From NCBI GenBank assembly GCA_002917075.1, contig NTMA01000052.1, positions 1 through 64,000 on the forward strand: a stretch of 64,000 nucleotides of DNA, written 5' to 3'. Both the position numbers and the translations under genes were made by a program. Shown here one piece after another: positions 30,396-43,498 of the stretch. Each line of letters begins with the position of its first letter. Position 1 is the first letter of the stretch. The notes below the pieces were generated by a model. The model saw nothing but the letters and a program-made list of their open reading frames with translations, made no database searches and was not told the DNA's origin. Source of the DNA: Hawksworthiomyces lignivorus. Its lineage: Eukaryota > Ascomycota > Sordariomycetes > Ophiostomatales > Ophiostomataceae.

Positions 30396-33300
30396 TCACT
30401 GGCCATCCTGCAGCTCTTTCCAGGCCGCCACTGATCCGGCCGCTCGTGGGTAGTGTGCCTGTGGCTCCGGCTGCACTCCGTTGATTGCCTCCTGGCCGTC
30501 TGCGCCGTTTGTAGAGTCTGCGAGGCCCCAGCCGCCGCCGCCCGGCGTGTTGATGACAAACCGGTCGCCGGGTTGGAGCGTGAACATGCTGCGGGGTCCT
30601 AGGTTGACGGTGCGAAAGGAGTCCGTTTCATTACCGTTGCCCGCTTCCGCTGCGCTCTTGGTCTTCTGCGGGGACTTCTTCTTCTTGAGCCACAGGTTGA
30701 GCCCGCGCGCGCCGGGCTGGCCGCCTGCCAGCGCGTATGGCGCGTTGACGCGGCGCTCGGACATGAAGGAGAAGTCGAGGGGCTCGCGGGCCTCAAAGAC
30801 GCGCACGCAGCCGTCGCCGCCGCGGTGGCGGCCGGCGCCGCCGCTGCCGCGGCGGATGGCGAACTGGCGCACGAGCAGCGGATAGCGCTTCTCGAGGACC
30901 TCGACGTCGGTGGCGCGCGTGTTGGTCATGTGGGTCTGCGTGGGCACGGGCGAGCCGGCCCAGCGGGGGCCGGCGCCGTTGCCGCCGCAGACCGTCTCAC
31001 CGTAGGCGTAGTCGTAGCCGCCGTCGGCGCGCGGGCCGCCCAGCATGCCCAGGCAGTTCATGCAGCCCTGCGACCCGGACGCCGCCCGGAACGTCTTGAG
31101 CAGCACGTCCACCAGCCGCTGCGACGTCAGCGCGTTGCCCGTGCTGACCGCCGCCTCCGCCGACGGGTTGATCAGGCACGGCTCGCCCTCGGGCAGCCGC
31201 ACGTCCACGGGCGCCAGCACGCCCTGGTTCATGGGGATGTCGGACCCAATCAGGCACCGCAGCGCGTAGATGGTCGCCGACATGGTGATGGAGCGCGGCG
31301 CGTTGGAGTTGCCTGGAAAAGCAAGGGATGGGTCAGCTCTCTCTCTTCGTACCACGAGAAACAAAATGGACAGCGCAGGGGCCTGCCAGGGGCTGGCACA
31401 TACCGTGGACCTCGGGGCTCGTGCCGTCAAAGTCAAACGTGGCGCCGCCCGTCGCCGGGTCGATTGTCACCTTGAGGCAGATCTTGCTGCCGTCGTCAAA
31501 GTAGTCCTCGTCCGCCAGCACGGGGCCCAGGCGCGCCGCCGTGTCCTTGAGGAACTGGCGCACCGACGCCTCCGCCGTCGCCTGGATCGCCTTCATGTAA
31601 AACTGCACCGTCGCCACGCCGTACTCGCGGATCAGCTCCGTCAGCAGCTGCACGCCCCGTACGTTAGCCGCTACCTGCGCCCGCAGGTCCGACAGGTTGT
31701 CGCTCAGGTGCCGCGACCCATAGCAGCCCGGGTACTGGCCCGGCTCGTCCACCAGCAGCCGCGTCACCCCCGCCTCGTCGAACACGCCCTGCGACAGCAG
31801 CTTGAACGACATGATCGCCGCTCCCTCCTCCCACAGCTCCTTGGCGTCCGGGTGCATCGAGTTGCCTGCCAGGCCGCCAATATCCAGGTGGTGCGCCCGC
31901 GACGCTACGTAGAAGAGAATGTTCTCGCCAGCCGCGTCGAACGCGGGGCTGATGACCGTAATGTCCGGAAGATGCGTCTGGATGTGTTAGTAAGTAGACA
32001 AAGACAGCCGAAATGGTTGGAATGATGGAGGCTTCTTGTGCTTACTCCTCCAGCAAGAGGGTGGTTTGACACGAGAACATCACCAGGCTTCAGTGTCCTG
32101 GAGTGCAGTGCGTGCTGGAATTGAATGCTCCCCTGCATGCTTCCTAGGTGGACACTTTGTGTTTAATTTGTTAACAATCTGTAATAAATGAGACTTTTTT
32201 GTGTTCATTGGGAAAACTTACGGGACGTGAGGCGCGTTGGCACAGAGGCCACCTTGAGAATCAAACAAGGCGCAGCTAAAATCAAGCCGTTCCTTGATAG
32301 CGACGGATACGCATGTCTTTTGCAAAGTGTGCCCCATCTAGCAGAAATATTAGCTAGGTTACGGACAAGGTACAGTGGCCGTAAGAGTAGCGGACCACTC
32401 TTGGTGTTGATTGCTGCTTACCTGCTCTGCAATGCTCATGAATCTATGGCCAAAGACGGAGAGCAAGACTGGATCGACATCTGCGGTCAGAGATGGTGTA
32501 ATAGGTGTCTTGACATCTGTTACCGCGTCCGTGGCCGCTGCGTTCGTTTCTTCGGTCTTCGTCTCCATAGATTTCGGCACGTCGATGACAACATGGCGAC
32601 TGAATACGTTAGCCGTGCAGCCTGGCGAGACAAGAATAGTCTGTGTGTTGTCGATGAGCATGGCAGGCCCCTGTTTCGTGTCTCGTTAGCTCATAAAACT
32701 CTCTCCTACTACGGTATTTTCTGTTTTCCTTGCTTACAACGACTTTGGCTCCCGTGGACAGCTTATCTAGGATGTAGATAGGTGAGTCCACCCAGCCGAG
32801 GCCCTTGAAGTATAATGGGGAGGTCTTTTCTGGCTCGGGCACGAACTGCTTCAGGGACCCAGTTTGCACGGCCTGCATCTCTGCAAAGGGCGTCAGCGCG
32901 TTGGTATGGCCGCTGCTGCCGGCGTTGGCGTTGACGTCGCCGGCCGCACCCGTCCCGCGCACGCGGATGCCGTCGACGAGGATGCAGCGGCCGGTGGGCA
33001 GGTAGGTGAACTCGCGCTCAAACTCGCGGCGGAAGCGGGCGGCGTAGTCGCCGTCGGCGGGCTCCTCGATCATGAGGTTGGTGTCGGTGCCCTGGAAGCG
33101 CATGCTGAGAAAGGTCGTGGTGGCGACGCGCGCGGCGGGCACGCCCTGCTGCGCGACCAGCGCCTGCACCACCTTGGCGCGGAGGGCGGCGGCGCGCTCG
33201 CGCAGGCTGGCGGCAGCCGCGCTCGCCGGGTCCGCGTCCCACTCCTCCGAGGCCGGGGCCTGCTGCTCGTCCGTCACCTCGGCCAGGTCCATGCCGTAGG

Positions 33301-35095
33301 CCGACAGGATACTCGAGTACTTGTGGATGATGACCGCGTTGATGCCCAGCAGCCGCGCCATGGCGCACGCGTGCTGGCCGCCCGCGCCGCCAAACACGGC
33401 CAGCCGGTGTGCCGACGGCTCGTAGCCGCGCGCCTGCGTCAGCGCCCGGATCGGCCGCGCCATGGTCTCGTTGGCCACGTCGATGAAGCCGAGCGCCACC
33501 TCCTCCGGCGCCATGTCCTGGCCCGTCTCCCGCTTGACCTGCTCCGCCATGGTCTGGAAGAGGCTGCGGCTGGCCTCCAGGTCGAGCGGCAGGTTCTCCT
33601 GCGGGCCGAAGATCGAGGGGAAGTATTCCGGCAGCAGCCGCCCGAGCAGAAGATTCGCGTCGGTGACTGCGAGCTGGCCGCCTTTTCGGTAGCACGCCGG
33701 TCCGGGGTGCGCGCCCGCGCTCTCTGGGCCCACGCAGAAGAGACCATTACGGCAGGCCAGAATAGAGCCGCCTCCCGCTGCTACCGTGTTGATATCCAGC
33801 TGCGGAGCCTGCAATGTGATGCCTGCTGTGGTGCTCTCAAAGATGTGTTCATATGAGCCTCCGTAGCGGGACACGTCTGTGCTGGTACCTCCCTAGTTGA
33901 AACGGCTTGTCAGATCTCGAAAATCGAGGGATGCAAAAGAAGAGCAAGAGGCGGAGAAAATTTACCATGTCAAATCCAATAACTGGTCTTCCGTCTCTTT
34001 CAGCAAATGACGTCTTGGCGAATCCCACATAACCTCCGGCAGGCCCGCTCAGAATGGCCTTGACGCCAGAAAAGCTCTTCCAGTTGGTAAGGCCACCATC
34101 GCTCATCATAAAGTCGCAGTTGACGCTGTCTTTCGCTTCGAGGCGACCCTGAAAGCCGCTGCGGAAGCCGTCAATGTAGGTCTTGGTGATAGGAGTCAAG
34201 TACGCGTCCGCTGTAGCGCTCAGGCCGCGGCTGACCATCTTGATGGACGGGCTAAGCTCGGATGAGAGCGAGCAGTACTTGAAGCCCAGCTCCTCGCGAG
34301 CCACTTTGGCCACAGCCTGCTCGTGGTCTGGGAAAACATAAGAGTGGGCAAAGACGATGGCGATCGACTCGATGCCGTCATCTTTGAGAGCCTGCAGATC
34401 GGCTTTGATCTTTGCAAGATCTGCGTATGTCAGAGATTAATCTTCGCCGAGAGACTTCCATTTCTTCCTTTGGCAGCGTCTCGTACCTGGTGTCTGCAAG
34501 ATCCTCACGACATCCCCGCTCTCACACCGCACCAAGTCCGGGTTGCTGTCTATCCTGCGCTGCAGCGTCTCCGCATACACCGGCCGCCGGTTCTCGCTGA
34601 ACTCTTCCATTGTGACGCGCTCATCCACCTCGACCACGCGGTCGTATAGCATGCCCGGCTTGCGCACAGCCAGAGCGAAGATGTCTGGGCGCGACTGCGT
34701 GCCGATGGCCAGCAGGTCGCCGAAGCCGCGCGTAATGACAAGCGCGCACCGTGCGCCCTTTCGCTGCAGGAGGGTGTTGGTCGCCACTGTGGTGCCCATG
34801 CGGATGCTGGCAATGGCCGACGTGTCTAGGGGCTCTCCGCGCGGCAGCTCGTGGCCGGCGGCCAGAGACAGCACACGCCGGATGCCCTCGATGGGCGCGT
34901 CGGCATAGTTTGCCGGGTCTTCCGACAGCAGCTTGAAGACGACGGCATCGCTCTGGCCAGGGACATGCGTCGCGATGACATCCGTAAAGGTGCCACCGCG
35001 GTCTGTGATTACAAGTTAGCACATGTGACCAAGACAGAATGGGAGGCATGTCTTAGAGGAGCTGGCGCACCGATAGCAATTCGAATACCAGACAT
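30396..35095 (-). CDS. 5-oxoprolinase (ATP-hydrolysing), nine exons
   Basis: Splicing gives 1371 residues in phase: 35071-35095, 34487-35002, 33966-34420, 32738-33892, 32422-32670, 32222-32337, 32046-32154, 31404-31977 and 30396-31312. The HyuA half begins [16 protein letters not shown] (phosphate-binding loop) and has [52 protein letters not shown] and FGGAGGQHA. The HyuB half has [51 protein letters not shown] and [12 protein letters not shown]. Length and order equal those of yeast Oxp1 and mammalian OPLAH. It would open 5-oxoproline to glutamate with ATP in the glutathione cycle; hydantoin substrates are a lesser alternative. It is divergent from a Dal5-type permease, suggesting uptake and use of the same compound. 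Confidence 0.9.
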
Positions 35096-35945
35096 CGAGA
35101 TGAGATTACGGAAGGCCGTGCGTGTGTGTGTGTACGCGTGGTCCGTCCCACCGGTATCTCCTGCAAGCGGAAAACTGCAGCCCTTTTAAGATCGACGCTT
35201 CTCGTATATTGTTTCAGCCCTCGCCATCGAAATCGCAGAAATCAAAAAGGTAGGGATATCAATAGTCGCTAATAGGCGACGTCTAAACTAGCTTTATGTG
35301 TCGCAGGACGCTCTTTTTTCTCCTTTCGTTGAAAAAGGGTAACGGAACCCGACGAGGCTGCACCAAGACAAGTGAACCACAAAGCGCCTGGTTTAGCCCA
35401 CTGATAAGTAGTGGCAACGCCAACAGACATCCTATCCTACAACGAGCTAGCCCGAGGATGGATGGCCTGCTTTAGTCTGCTTCGCCTTGAATGCCACACG
35501 TCGCATTCTCTTGTCATGAGCCGGCTACCGGTTCTTCTGCCATATCAAGTGGGGACTAGTCTTGCTCGCATTCTCTTGCCCTTCTTACTAGCGTAATCTG
35601 CGAGTTGTTCCCAAAGGCTAGTCGAAGTGGAGACGGACGCAAGACTCCATTTGGGATTTCGTCTCAATAATACGGTGCAGCGTTTTTTCTTTTCCAGGCT
35701 AAGCCCATATCTCGTCTGGGGGTGAGCAGATGTGTCTGGGGTCGACTCCGAATCATTATCATCAGCAGCATCTTGGCCGTTCGTCAAGGGAAAAGAAGTA
35801 TATAAAAGGTCTGGATACAGACGATGCACACCAAAGTGGGCGCCTAGTTCCTGCTCCCCTCAGCTCCTGTACGCCACTTGACACCAAACAATAGCTTGCC
35901 CTTGCCAATCTCAATCGTCAACTGTTGCCTCTCTCGCCCCGAGAC
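35096..35945. promoter_or_regulatory. Divergent promoter between 5-oxoprolinase and permease
   Basis: About 850 bases shared by the two start codons. A TATATAAAAGG sequence at about 35799-35809 sits some 140 bases before the permease start and could serve as its TATA element. GATA-type cores (GATAA, for example near 35403) occur, as expected for nitrogen control, but such short cores are not diagnostic. Confidence 0.5.
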
Positions 35946-38014
35946 ATGGATATCGAAAAAGCTCCCACGCCGCAAGTCAGCCCGGAGGTAGCACCGGCAG
36001 AGACCAAGGTGCTGTCTGCAGAGTTCGATGTGGCCAATAAGATTTTGGCTGACGCTGCCGAGTACGCCGACGATGAGTTCACCGAGGAGGAAGACAGAAA
36101 GCTGCGGTGGAAGATTGACTGGCATCTGATCCCAGTGGTATGCTCTCATTGGCTAGTGTTTTCCCGCATTTTTTGTGCTTTTCACTAACAAGGCTACCAA
36201 GTTGACCATCGCTGCCACTTTGAACGGAGTCGACAAAGTCTCTGTTTCCACTGCAGCGCTGTATGGCTTTCAGCAGGATCTGCACCTCGTTGGAAGCCAA
36301 TATTCCTGGGTTGGCAGGTGAGACAAGACGTGATATTTCTATCATGCATGGAGACAATTTCATATACTAAGTCGAATCTCAGTATCATCTACTTTGGCGG
36401 TCTGCTCTTCCTGATTCCCACCTCATGGGCGATGCACCATTTTCCCATTGGAAAGGTGAGGAAACCCCAGTGCTTCTAACCTTCATTTGGAATCGTAGCT
36501 AATTTCATTGGCGAATAAAGTATTACGCCGTCAACATCTTTATCTGGGGCGGTATCCAGATGATCATGGCAGCCTGCAAGAACTTTGGTGGTATCGCAGG
36601 TATGCTTGTCCATTTCCTCGCATGAACCTATAGCGGTCAATTTTCTTTTTGGTTAATATGATCCAGCTTGTCGATTCCTTCTCGGCGGCCTCGAATCATG
36701 CTCTACCCCTGCCATCACCATCATGTACGCCCATGCCTCAGACCCTTTTTTTCTTGTCTTTATATTTTTGTCCGGTACTGATCGCCCGTTCCACAGGTAC
36801 ACCATGTTCTACAAAAAATCCGAACAGCCCATTCGCAACACGATCACATTTGGCGCCTACTCGTCTGTGATTAACGGTCTCATTGGGTATGGTATCGGCT
36901 TCATTCCCAGTGGTTCAGGTTCTCTGCTCAATTGGCGCTGGTTGTTCATCGTCCTCGGCGGCATTACTTGCATCTATGCAGTTTTCGTCTTTTTCTATCT
37001 TCCCGACAACCCAGGCAATGCTCGCTGGCTCACGGCGCGCGAGAAGGCCATGGTCGTGCACCGTGTGCGCGAGAACAAGACTGGCATTGAGAACAAGACC
37101 TGGAAGTGGTATCAGCTGCGCGAGTGTCTGCTGGACTACCGCACGTATCTTCTGTTCTTCTACATTATCGGCGTGACCATCCCCAACGGCGGCCTCAACA
37201 CCTTCAACGGCCTGGTCATCAAGAACCTGGGCTTTACGTCGCACACCACGACGCTGCTGCAGATCCCCACTGGCGTGTTTTCTACGCTGGCTGCGCTCGT
37301 AGCCAGTGCCTTTGCTGCTCGCACTGTCCGTTTCCGCACCCTGATTATGGCTGTTGTCCTGCTGGTTCCCATTATCGGCGTCATTTTGAACAAGGGTAAG
37401 AGTCGAGTTCAGTTCGTTGCACACTTGCGTTATCTAGACTAAGCTAACCGCACGCCTTCAGCAACTCCGACAAGCAACTCGGGTGCTAGGCTGGCTGGAG
37501 TGTACCTCATCTACACGTTCTATGCAGGATACATGATTGCTTTGTCAATGTACCAAGCAAACACTGCGGGCCACACCAAGAGTACGTGCATGGGCATACC
37601 TTTCTTTGATTTCGCCTTCTTGGTTTTATTGGTACTCTGGGCGTTCTACTGACTAACAGCTTCACAGAGGTCACCGTCTCCTTCATTATGTATCTGGCAT
37701 ATGCTGTTGGCAACATTATTGGTGAGCTTTCATACTTTCCCAAACCGTCGCTAGCGTCTCTTAATTTGCCCTCCGCTAATGTTCTCTCAGGCCCCCAAAC
37801 CTTTATTGCCAAGCAAGCTCCCGAGTATGTCGGTGGCATTACTGCCATGCTTGTCAGCTACTGCGTCTGCATTGTTCTCGCTCTCGTTCTAGGCACGTCT
37901 TATTACTTGGAGAACAAGACACGGAAGGCCAATGCTGGAGCTGCAGAGGCAGAGGAGGGTGTGTTCTTGGACATGACCGACAAGGAAAACAAGATGTTCA
38001 CGTACATCCATTGA
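35946..38014 (+). CDS. Dal5-type (anion:cation symporter) MFS permease, nine exons
   Basis: 507 residues in phase from exons 35946-36137, 36193-36317, 36383-36455, 36521-36599, 36667-36724, 36797-37395, 37462-37581, 37668-37721 and 37791-38014. The acidic N-terminal tail (EFTEEEDRKLRWKIDWHLIPV) directly before the first membrane helix is the allantoate-permease-family signature. Further markers are GSQYSWVGSIIYFGGLLFLIP, CRFLLGGLESCSTPAITIMY, FYKKSEQPIRNTITFGAYSS, and PDNPGNARWLTAREK in the central loop. Twelve helices are expected. Family members carry allantoate, dipeptides, nicotinate, pantothenate and similar carboxylates. Head-to-head placement with 5-oxoprolinase points to 5-oxoproline or a related compound; that is inference. 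Confidence 0.88.
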
Positions 38015-38563
38015 GCAATGCCATGCTTTTGGCAGCTTCCCAAGTGTCAGGAAACACAAATAATACACATTATTGTATATATTCTCCTCTGGATTTCTAC
38101 TTTCAATACTTTCTTATGCTATTTTGAATTTGAATGCTCAGCTCTAATTTCATGCACTACCCATTCCATAAGTCTCCACTCGAACTCACACTTGAAAACA
38201 GCGCTATAGATATTGAAATGATTGCATAACTTAATTAATGCGACATTAAGGTCCCACTGACAGAGGAAACCATTTCGACCTATTTTCTAGATTTAACCTT
38301 TGCAAGTTAACATACTGTACAGCATGGGCTAGGATAACAAATACACACAAGACTTGAAATCAATTTATAAGTCCCCATATTCATGAAAGCTTTGTAACTG
38401 CGTGTTTTTCCCCCAGCAGACTTCACAAGCTCAAGACAGACCTCGAGAGTATAATGAAAAATAAAATATGTTCTATATAACTTTTGATACTACGCGTGCA
38501 ATTACCCGGTGCATTTAATCTTGTTTGTGCGAGGCTTATCTCTCGACTTCAGCTACACCATGC
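38015..38563. other. Intergenic region between convergent transporters
   Basis: About 550 AT-rich bases holding both 3' ends. No gene recognised. Confidence 0.4.
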
Positions 38564-40126
38564 TCATGACTCCTTTTCGTCAGAAACCAAGAAGCCCTGG
38601 CCCGCGCCTATCACTCCCACCACTGCTAAAAACCACCAACCAAAAGCATTAGATCCGGATTTGTCCCCAAGTCCGATGAAATATCCCATTGCAGCTGGAC
38701 CCAGCGCGCGTGCTCCATTTGCTGCAGTTTGTGCCATGCCGTTCACCAAGCCCAGTGCCTGTGGTGAGGGCGCTGCCACGTTTAGGAGAATGGCATTGTC
38801 ATTAAAGGAAAAGACGGCCGCCAACGTTTTAAGCCCAAATATTAGAGCAACGCCACCAAGCCGCACCCAGGCTGGCGCTGTGGGAAGAAGCACCAGGTAT
38901 GGTATCATTGTGTATACGAACGGATAGGCCAACTGGCTCGCACGCAAGCAGATCAGACTCCCAAAGAAGGTATCTATTGGCGGAAAGATGGACACCATGA
39001 GTACAATGGAGAGCAGGCCTGACACGGACACGAAGGTTGCGACTGTTGACGAGGAGTAGCCAAGGCCACCTTTTGGGTGAAGGAACGAGTCGGCGAGGGA
39101 AGACTGCAACAAGCCCTGGTCCTGAACAGGCTGGGTAGCCAAGAAAACGGGTAAGATCTGGTCAAAGCAGATGGTGTGAAGTGCCATGAAAGCGTAAGAA
39201 AGTGAGACGTGAATGACCTTGGAGGAGAAAATCGCTGAAGCGTTGGTATATGTTGAAGACGAGGCTGCAGACGGCAATGATTCATAGCGGCTTTGTCCAA
39301 GAAGAGGAGATGTTTCACCGCTCGAGGATACGCCAAGCTTCTCTTGGATATGAGACTACGCCTGTTAGCCTTACGCTACCTACACATAGAAGCACATATT
39401 AACAGATGCTAGCTGACCTCCTCAAGGTAGAAATATGCCACAGTCAGACTCATGGTGAGAAGGCACGCGATCAGTAAATTTGGCAGCGCGAAAGGGTATG
39501 CTTGCAGCAAGACGAAGCGGCCGCCTCGGCACATTTTCGGAATCTGCGCACATGGCTGAACAAGGTGGCCACCGATCAAAGGCCCTACAACGGTTCCGAT
39601 CTGGTAGGCCGTCTGGTTCCAGGCAAAGGCCTTCGCCTTGTTCTCTCGTCCATGCACCATGTCCCCGATCATTGTCCTTGTGATCACAATGTTGCCGCTC
39701 AGCACGCCGGCAGCAATGCGGAAGATGAACATGGACGCGACAGACTTGCTAAACGCGAAGCCGATTGTGCTTACAAGAACTCCTACCAGGCCGAAGAGCA
39801 TCACAGGCCGTCGCCCGAGGCGGTCACTGAGACGGCCCCATACAAGATTGGTACCAAACTGAGCAAAAGAGTAGGCTGAGAATATGAGAGCTACCAACTT
39901 GGTGGCCTCGACATCGCTAAGATCTGGAGACGACACATGCTTGACCATAGAAAAAAGATATGGAACGATGGAATTGACGGCGAGGGGTTCAACAAGGCGA
40001 CATGTTACTGGTGACTCTGTCAGCACATAACAGGGAAGGGAAGGGAAAGACTCGGTCTCGCGTACGGAGTATTTGCAGCTGTCGTAGTGGGAGGTGGTTG
40101 ATTTTCCCGCTTGCATCAGCTGCCAT
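38564..40126 (-). pseudogene. MFS transporter with a two-base frameshift
   Basis: Exon 1 40066-40126, exon 2 39418-40007, exon 3 38564-39357. Exon 1 starts MAADASGKINHLPLRQLQIL and splices into CRLVEPLAVNSIVPYLFSMV, the first helix of this yeast YCR023C/ZIFL-like MFS group. Motif A is WGRLSDRLGRRPVML, followed by GVLSGNIVITRTMIGDM and AWNQTAYQIGTVVGPLIGG. Exon 3 opens SHIQEKLGVSSSGETSPLL and the family continuation GQSRYESLPSAASS lies in another frame: the run at about 39299-39302 carries two bases too many. Every acceptor tried still leaves the break. The C-terminal six helices are otherwise intact. Either a pseudogene, a sequencing/assembly error, or an unusual intron. A Zn2Cys6 gene is divergent from it. 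Confidence 0.75.
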
Positions 40127-40899
40127 GGTAACAAGTTCGAATAGGATATTGATAGATAAGAGAGAGCGAGCTGAGCTGCACCGGCTGAGCTTAGACGAGA
40201 TCTGAAGTCGGTAAGCCTACTTAGTTGGCCAATCCAAGCAGACTTAACTTCAAAAGAAGAAAAGGAGGCATAATGGCGGAAGAATACGATAGCGATTATA
40301 TTCTATTAATATGACCACAAACTTACGCATATCAACTATTCTTCAAAATCAAGCATTCTTTAGCCATATTTTCGATGCTTGCCTGGCAGTTCTAGCTCCG
40401 TTCTTTTCTCCGTTTATTCTATGGCGATCGGTTTCTTGGCCAAGGCCGACCATCGGCCCCAGTAGAACCAAAATAACCCATCGGTTCTGTCGGAGAAGAC
40501 GCTGTCTGAAAGGCAACTGAACCCGACGAAGGAGTCCTTCGACGACTGGATTCGGTTAGGTCTACCAAGAATTTGTGGAGTAAACGGCGTGGTTGGTGAT
40601 ATAGGTGGTAGCGAATCCGTCGGACAAAGGGTACACCTAGGCCCACTGCACTAGAATGAAAAGAGTGCGTACGACTATGTACAAGCAGCTAAAACCTAGT
40701 CGGTCCATTATTAAATCACTATTTCCCCACCGTATCTTGATACCGACGAAGCTCGGGTTCTTTTCCCTATTTCAAAATCATGCATTTCCTTAACTAGGCG
40801 TCCCAGAACGAGCATCTCCCGAGCGACCGAGACTGAGAGGAGAGTCGAATATCACCGGAGCAGAAGAGGATCAAAGCGGAAACTCTTAACGCCTGCACG
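40127..40899. promoter_or_regulatory. Divergent region between MFS transporter and Zn2Cys6 regulator
   Basis: About 770 bases. Contains a short perfect palindrome CGAAGGAGTCCTTCG near 40527-40541. Short frames here show no domain. Probably the promoters of both flanking genes. Confidence 0.4.
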
Positions 40900-43303
40900 A
40901 TGACGAACCGTCCCCCCCAGCTGAAGGGTAGACGCTTACCCAAAGCTCGCACTGGCTGCTGGACATGCAAGAGTAAGAAATCCCTGGTCTATCACTGCGA
41001 ATGCTCTTGCTTTGTTAGTATGGGACCGATGTACCAACTAATATCTCCCTAGAAAGAAAAGTTAAATGCTCAGGTAAGCAGATGGCACGGTTTACAGCCC
41101 TGATTGATTTGGGTAAAAGTTAGGTACTGATACGTTGTCTCTCCAAATGCTCAGAAGAAAAACCTGTCTGTCAAGCATGCTCTCGGCTTCAGCTGCCATG
41201 CCAGTATGGGTTGAAACTGCAATGGGGAGACGATGCAGATACAGTGGATGTGGCCCGCTCGCCTCCCTTGACTAGCAGTCATTCTCACAAAGAAGATGCC
41301 AGGCAATACCGCGGTAGAGGAACGATCGACAACCAGTTGGATACTGAAAACAAATTCACGACTGCCAAATCTGCCTCTCCTGTGCATTTCGTTCATTTCA
41401 CCGTCGGAGACTTTCGGCCTAAATGGGACCGTGATCCAACTGGCGATTTTGGCGACGTCCAGTCGTCTACTTACTTTCCGCTCTCCTCCAGTTACCCACA
41501 AGACAATTTCGTTGTATGTGGAGATGAGGAAGCTGAGAGCTTCTGGCAAAGCTCTACCCAGAGTATCGCCAGCCCTTTCCAGCTGTCGTCGCAGTCGTCC
41601 GGCAGCCCTTCACTCACCTCGCTGGAATCTGGCTCTTTGTCAGCCATTTCCATACCGACGGCTGACACGACGCTGCCTACATCGTTGCTCGAGTCAATAT
41701 CACCGGCTTCATCGGATTCCTTCCTGAATACCGAGCTTTTTCTCATTGATGAGCCGTCATGGTTTCCTCCTCTGGAGATGTCGACGTCTTATGACGAGCT
41801 TCTCTTTACCTATTGTATGTCATTTTGTGTTTTCCTAGGTCTCCATTATGTCCCCTGTCTTGTTGGATGTTGCTGATTTCGCTCACCTAGATGCTTTTGA
41901 GATATGCCCCCGGTGCACTATGTATGACGACTCGTCCAATGGCTTCCGGACGATCATAATACCCATGTCGGCCAACCACCCATCTGTGCTTCATTCCATT
42001 CTCGCTGTGGCTGCTTTCTACCGGCGCCAAGAAGACCCCGCCTACCATATCCAAGCTCTCGAGCAGAAGGAGAAGTCTCTGATCAATCTGCGCAGATCAT
42101 ACCCAGATGAGCCAGAGCTGCGGCACGAAGAGATGATTGCTACTGCTATTATGCTGTGCGTTTTTGAGATCAAAGACGGATCTGGCCCCAACTGGGACAA
42201 ACATTTAAATGGTGGCCGATCCATCCTACAATCTAAGGTGCACTCAAATAGAAAGAGAAGAACCAGCAGCAGAAGTGGTAGCAATGATGGCGAAGTAACA
42301 GAGATTTGGTCCACTGGTATCTCTTGGTGGGCGAACAAGTTCTTCGGCTACCAGTGTGTCAACGGAGCAGCATCAGCAACCACTGCCGATGGAGCTGCGA
42401 TCAGCAGCACCACCATTCTATCAGAGGACGACGAGAGCGTCGGCGGTATAGGAGGATCGGCCCTTCTATCGCCTCTCTTCTGGCTGAGTCAAGGGTTGAC
42501 CTGTCAGGAGATTGATGGTTTCATGGGTTGCTCAAGCGAGCTCATGGCCATCACGTCAGAGATGAGCAGTCTTGCACAGACTATGCAGCCGTTGCCTCAT
42601 CCATTTTTGCTCGATTTCCCCTATGTGACCGTCCAGGACATCGAACGTCGTCTTTTTGCGCTTCAACAACGCTCCCTCCACGCCGCCCCAGTCGTGCTCT
42701 CCGAGGATACAAATTTGGCAGAGGCCATCCAGACATCTTTATCGCCCCATTATGGCAATGCCTCAGTTCGCGCGAAAATGCTCGTTCTCACGGCCGAAGT
42801 AAGACGACAGGCTGCTTTGGTATTCTTGTATACATGCCTAAAGGGCTTGCCTGTGACGCACGCTACCGTGCAGTCTAGGGTGACGCGGACGCTGTTGTGC
42901 GTAAACGCCGTGTCAACGCTCATGAGCGCAGAAGACTCACCAATCTGGGGCATGACGCCGCTGATCTGGCCGCTCTTTGTAGCCGGTGCGGCTGCCCTAG
43001 CGGAAGAGCACCGCTTTAAGGTGCTGGAGCTGTTCTCACTCCTCCAGTCTGTAAAGTGCCTCGGGGTATGTCCTTATCGCGATCCCAGCTGTCCCCTTTT
43101 GTGTTTGTATCTGATACTCTCTGCTCCTGTATTCTCGTTTCTTCATTTAAGATTGCTAACCTAGACAGAACGCTGCCCGTGCCGAGAGTGTTGTTACATC
43201 GGTATGGAAGCAGCACGATGTTGCCATTTCCAACCAGGAAGCGCCTTTCTTGTCGCGGTTGTTTCTGCGGCCCAATGAAAAATGGCCGTTGAGCTTGGGT
43301 TAG
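40900..43303 (+). CDS. Zn2Cys6 transcription factor (fungal_trans_2 type)
   Basis: Five exons, 687 residues, in phase: 40900-40972, 41053-41073, 41155-41814, 41891-43065 and 43169-43303. Three exons build the binuclear cluster: CWTCK, then KRKVKC, then CQACSRLQLPC, giving the six cysteines of C-x2-C-x6-C-x5/6-C-x2-C-x6-C. A Ser/Pro-rich linker leads to the regulatory domain (GFRTIIIPMSANHPSVLHSILAVAA is cut by the usual hydrophobic pattern, then AFYRRQ; later SIWGMTPLIWPLFVAGAAA-like text, read as DSPIWGMTPLIWPLFVAG). This is the PF11951 arrangement. Tiny exon 2 (21 bases) is typical for such zinc-cluster genes. Nuclear. The divergent MFS transporter is a likely target. Confidence 0.88.
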
Positions 43304-43498
43304 TTTGCTTTTTTTTCATTATTTATTATTACTGTTGTTTTATCTTGTTACATATACCGTCCAGTGGTAAAACGTTCACATCTAGGGCGAGGGATAGCGA
43401 AGGTAAAAGAAAAATCTTGTATTGTTTTATTATTATACATGACTCTTCAGCTTTTGCTTTTCTACTTTTCTTCTTAAGCTCTATTCTCCGGTTCAGGC

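Noticed and set aside
30825..34936. Long + strand frames opposite the 5-oxoprolinase (up to 330 codons)
   Set aside because: GC-rich antisense shadows of the 5-oxoprolinase exons; Arg/Ala/His-rich translations without domains.
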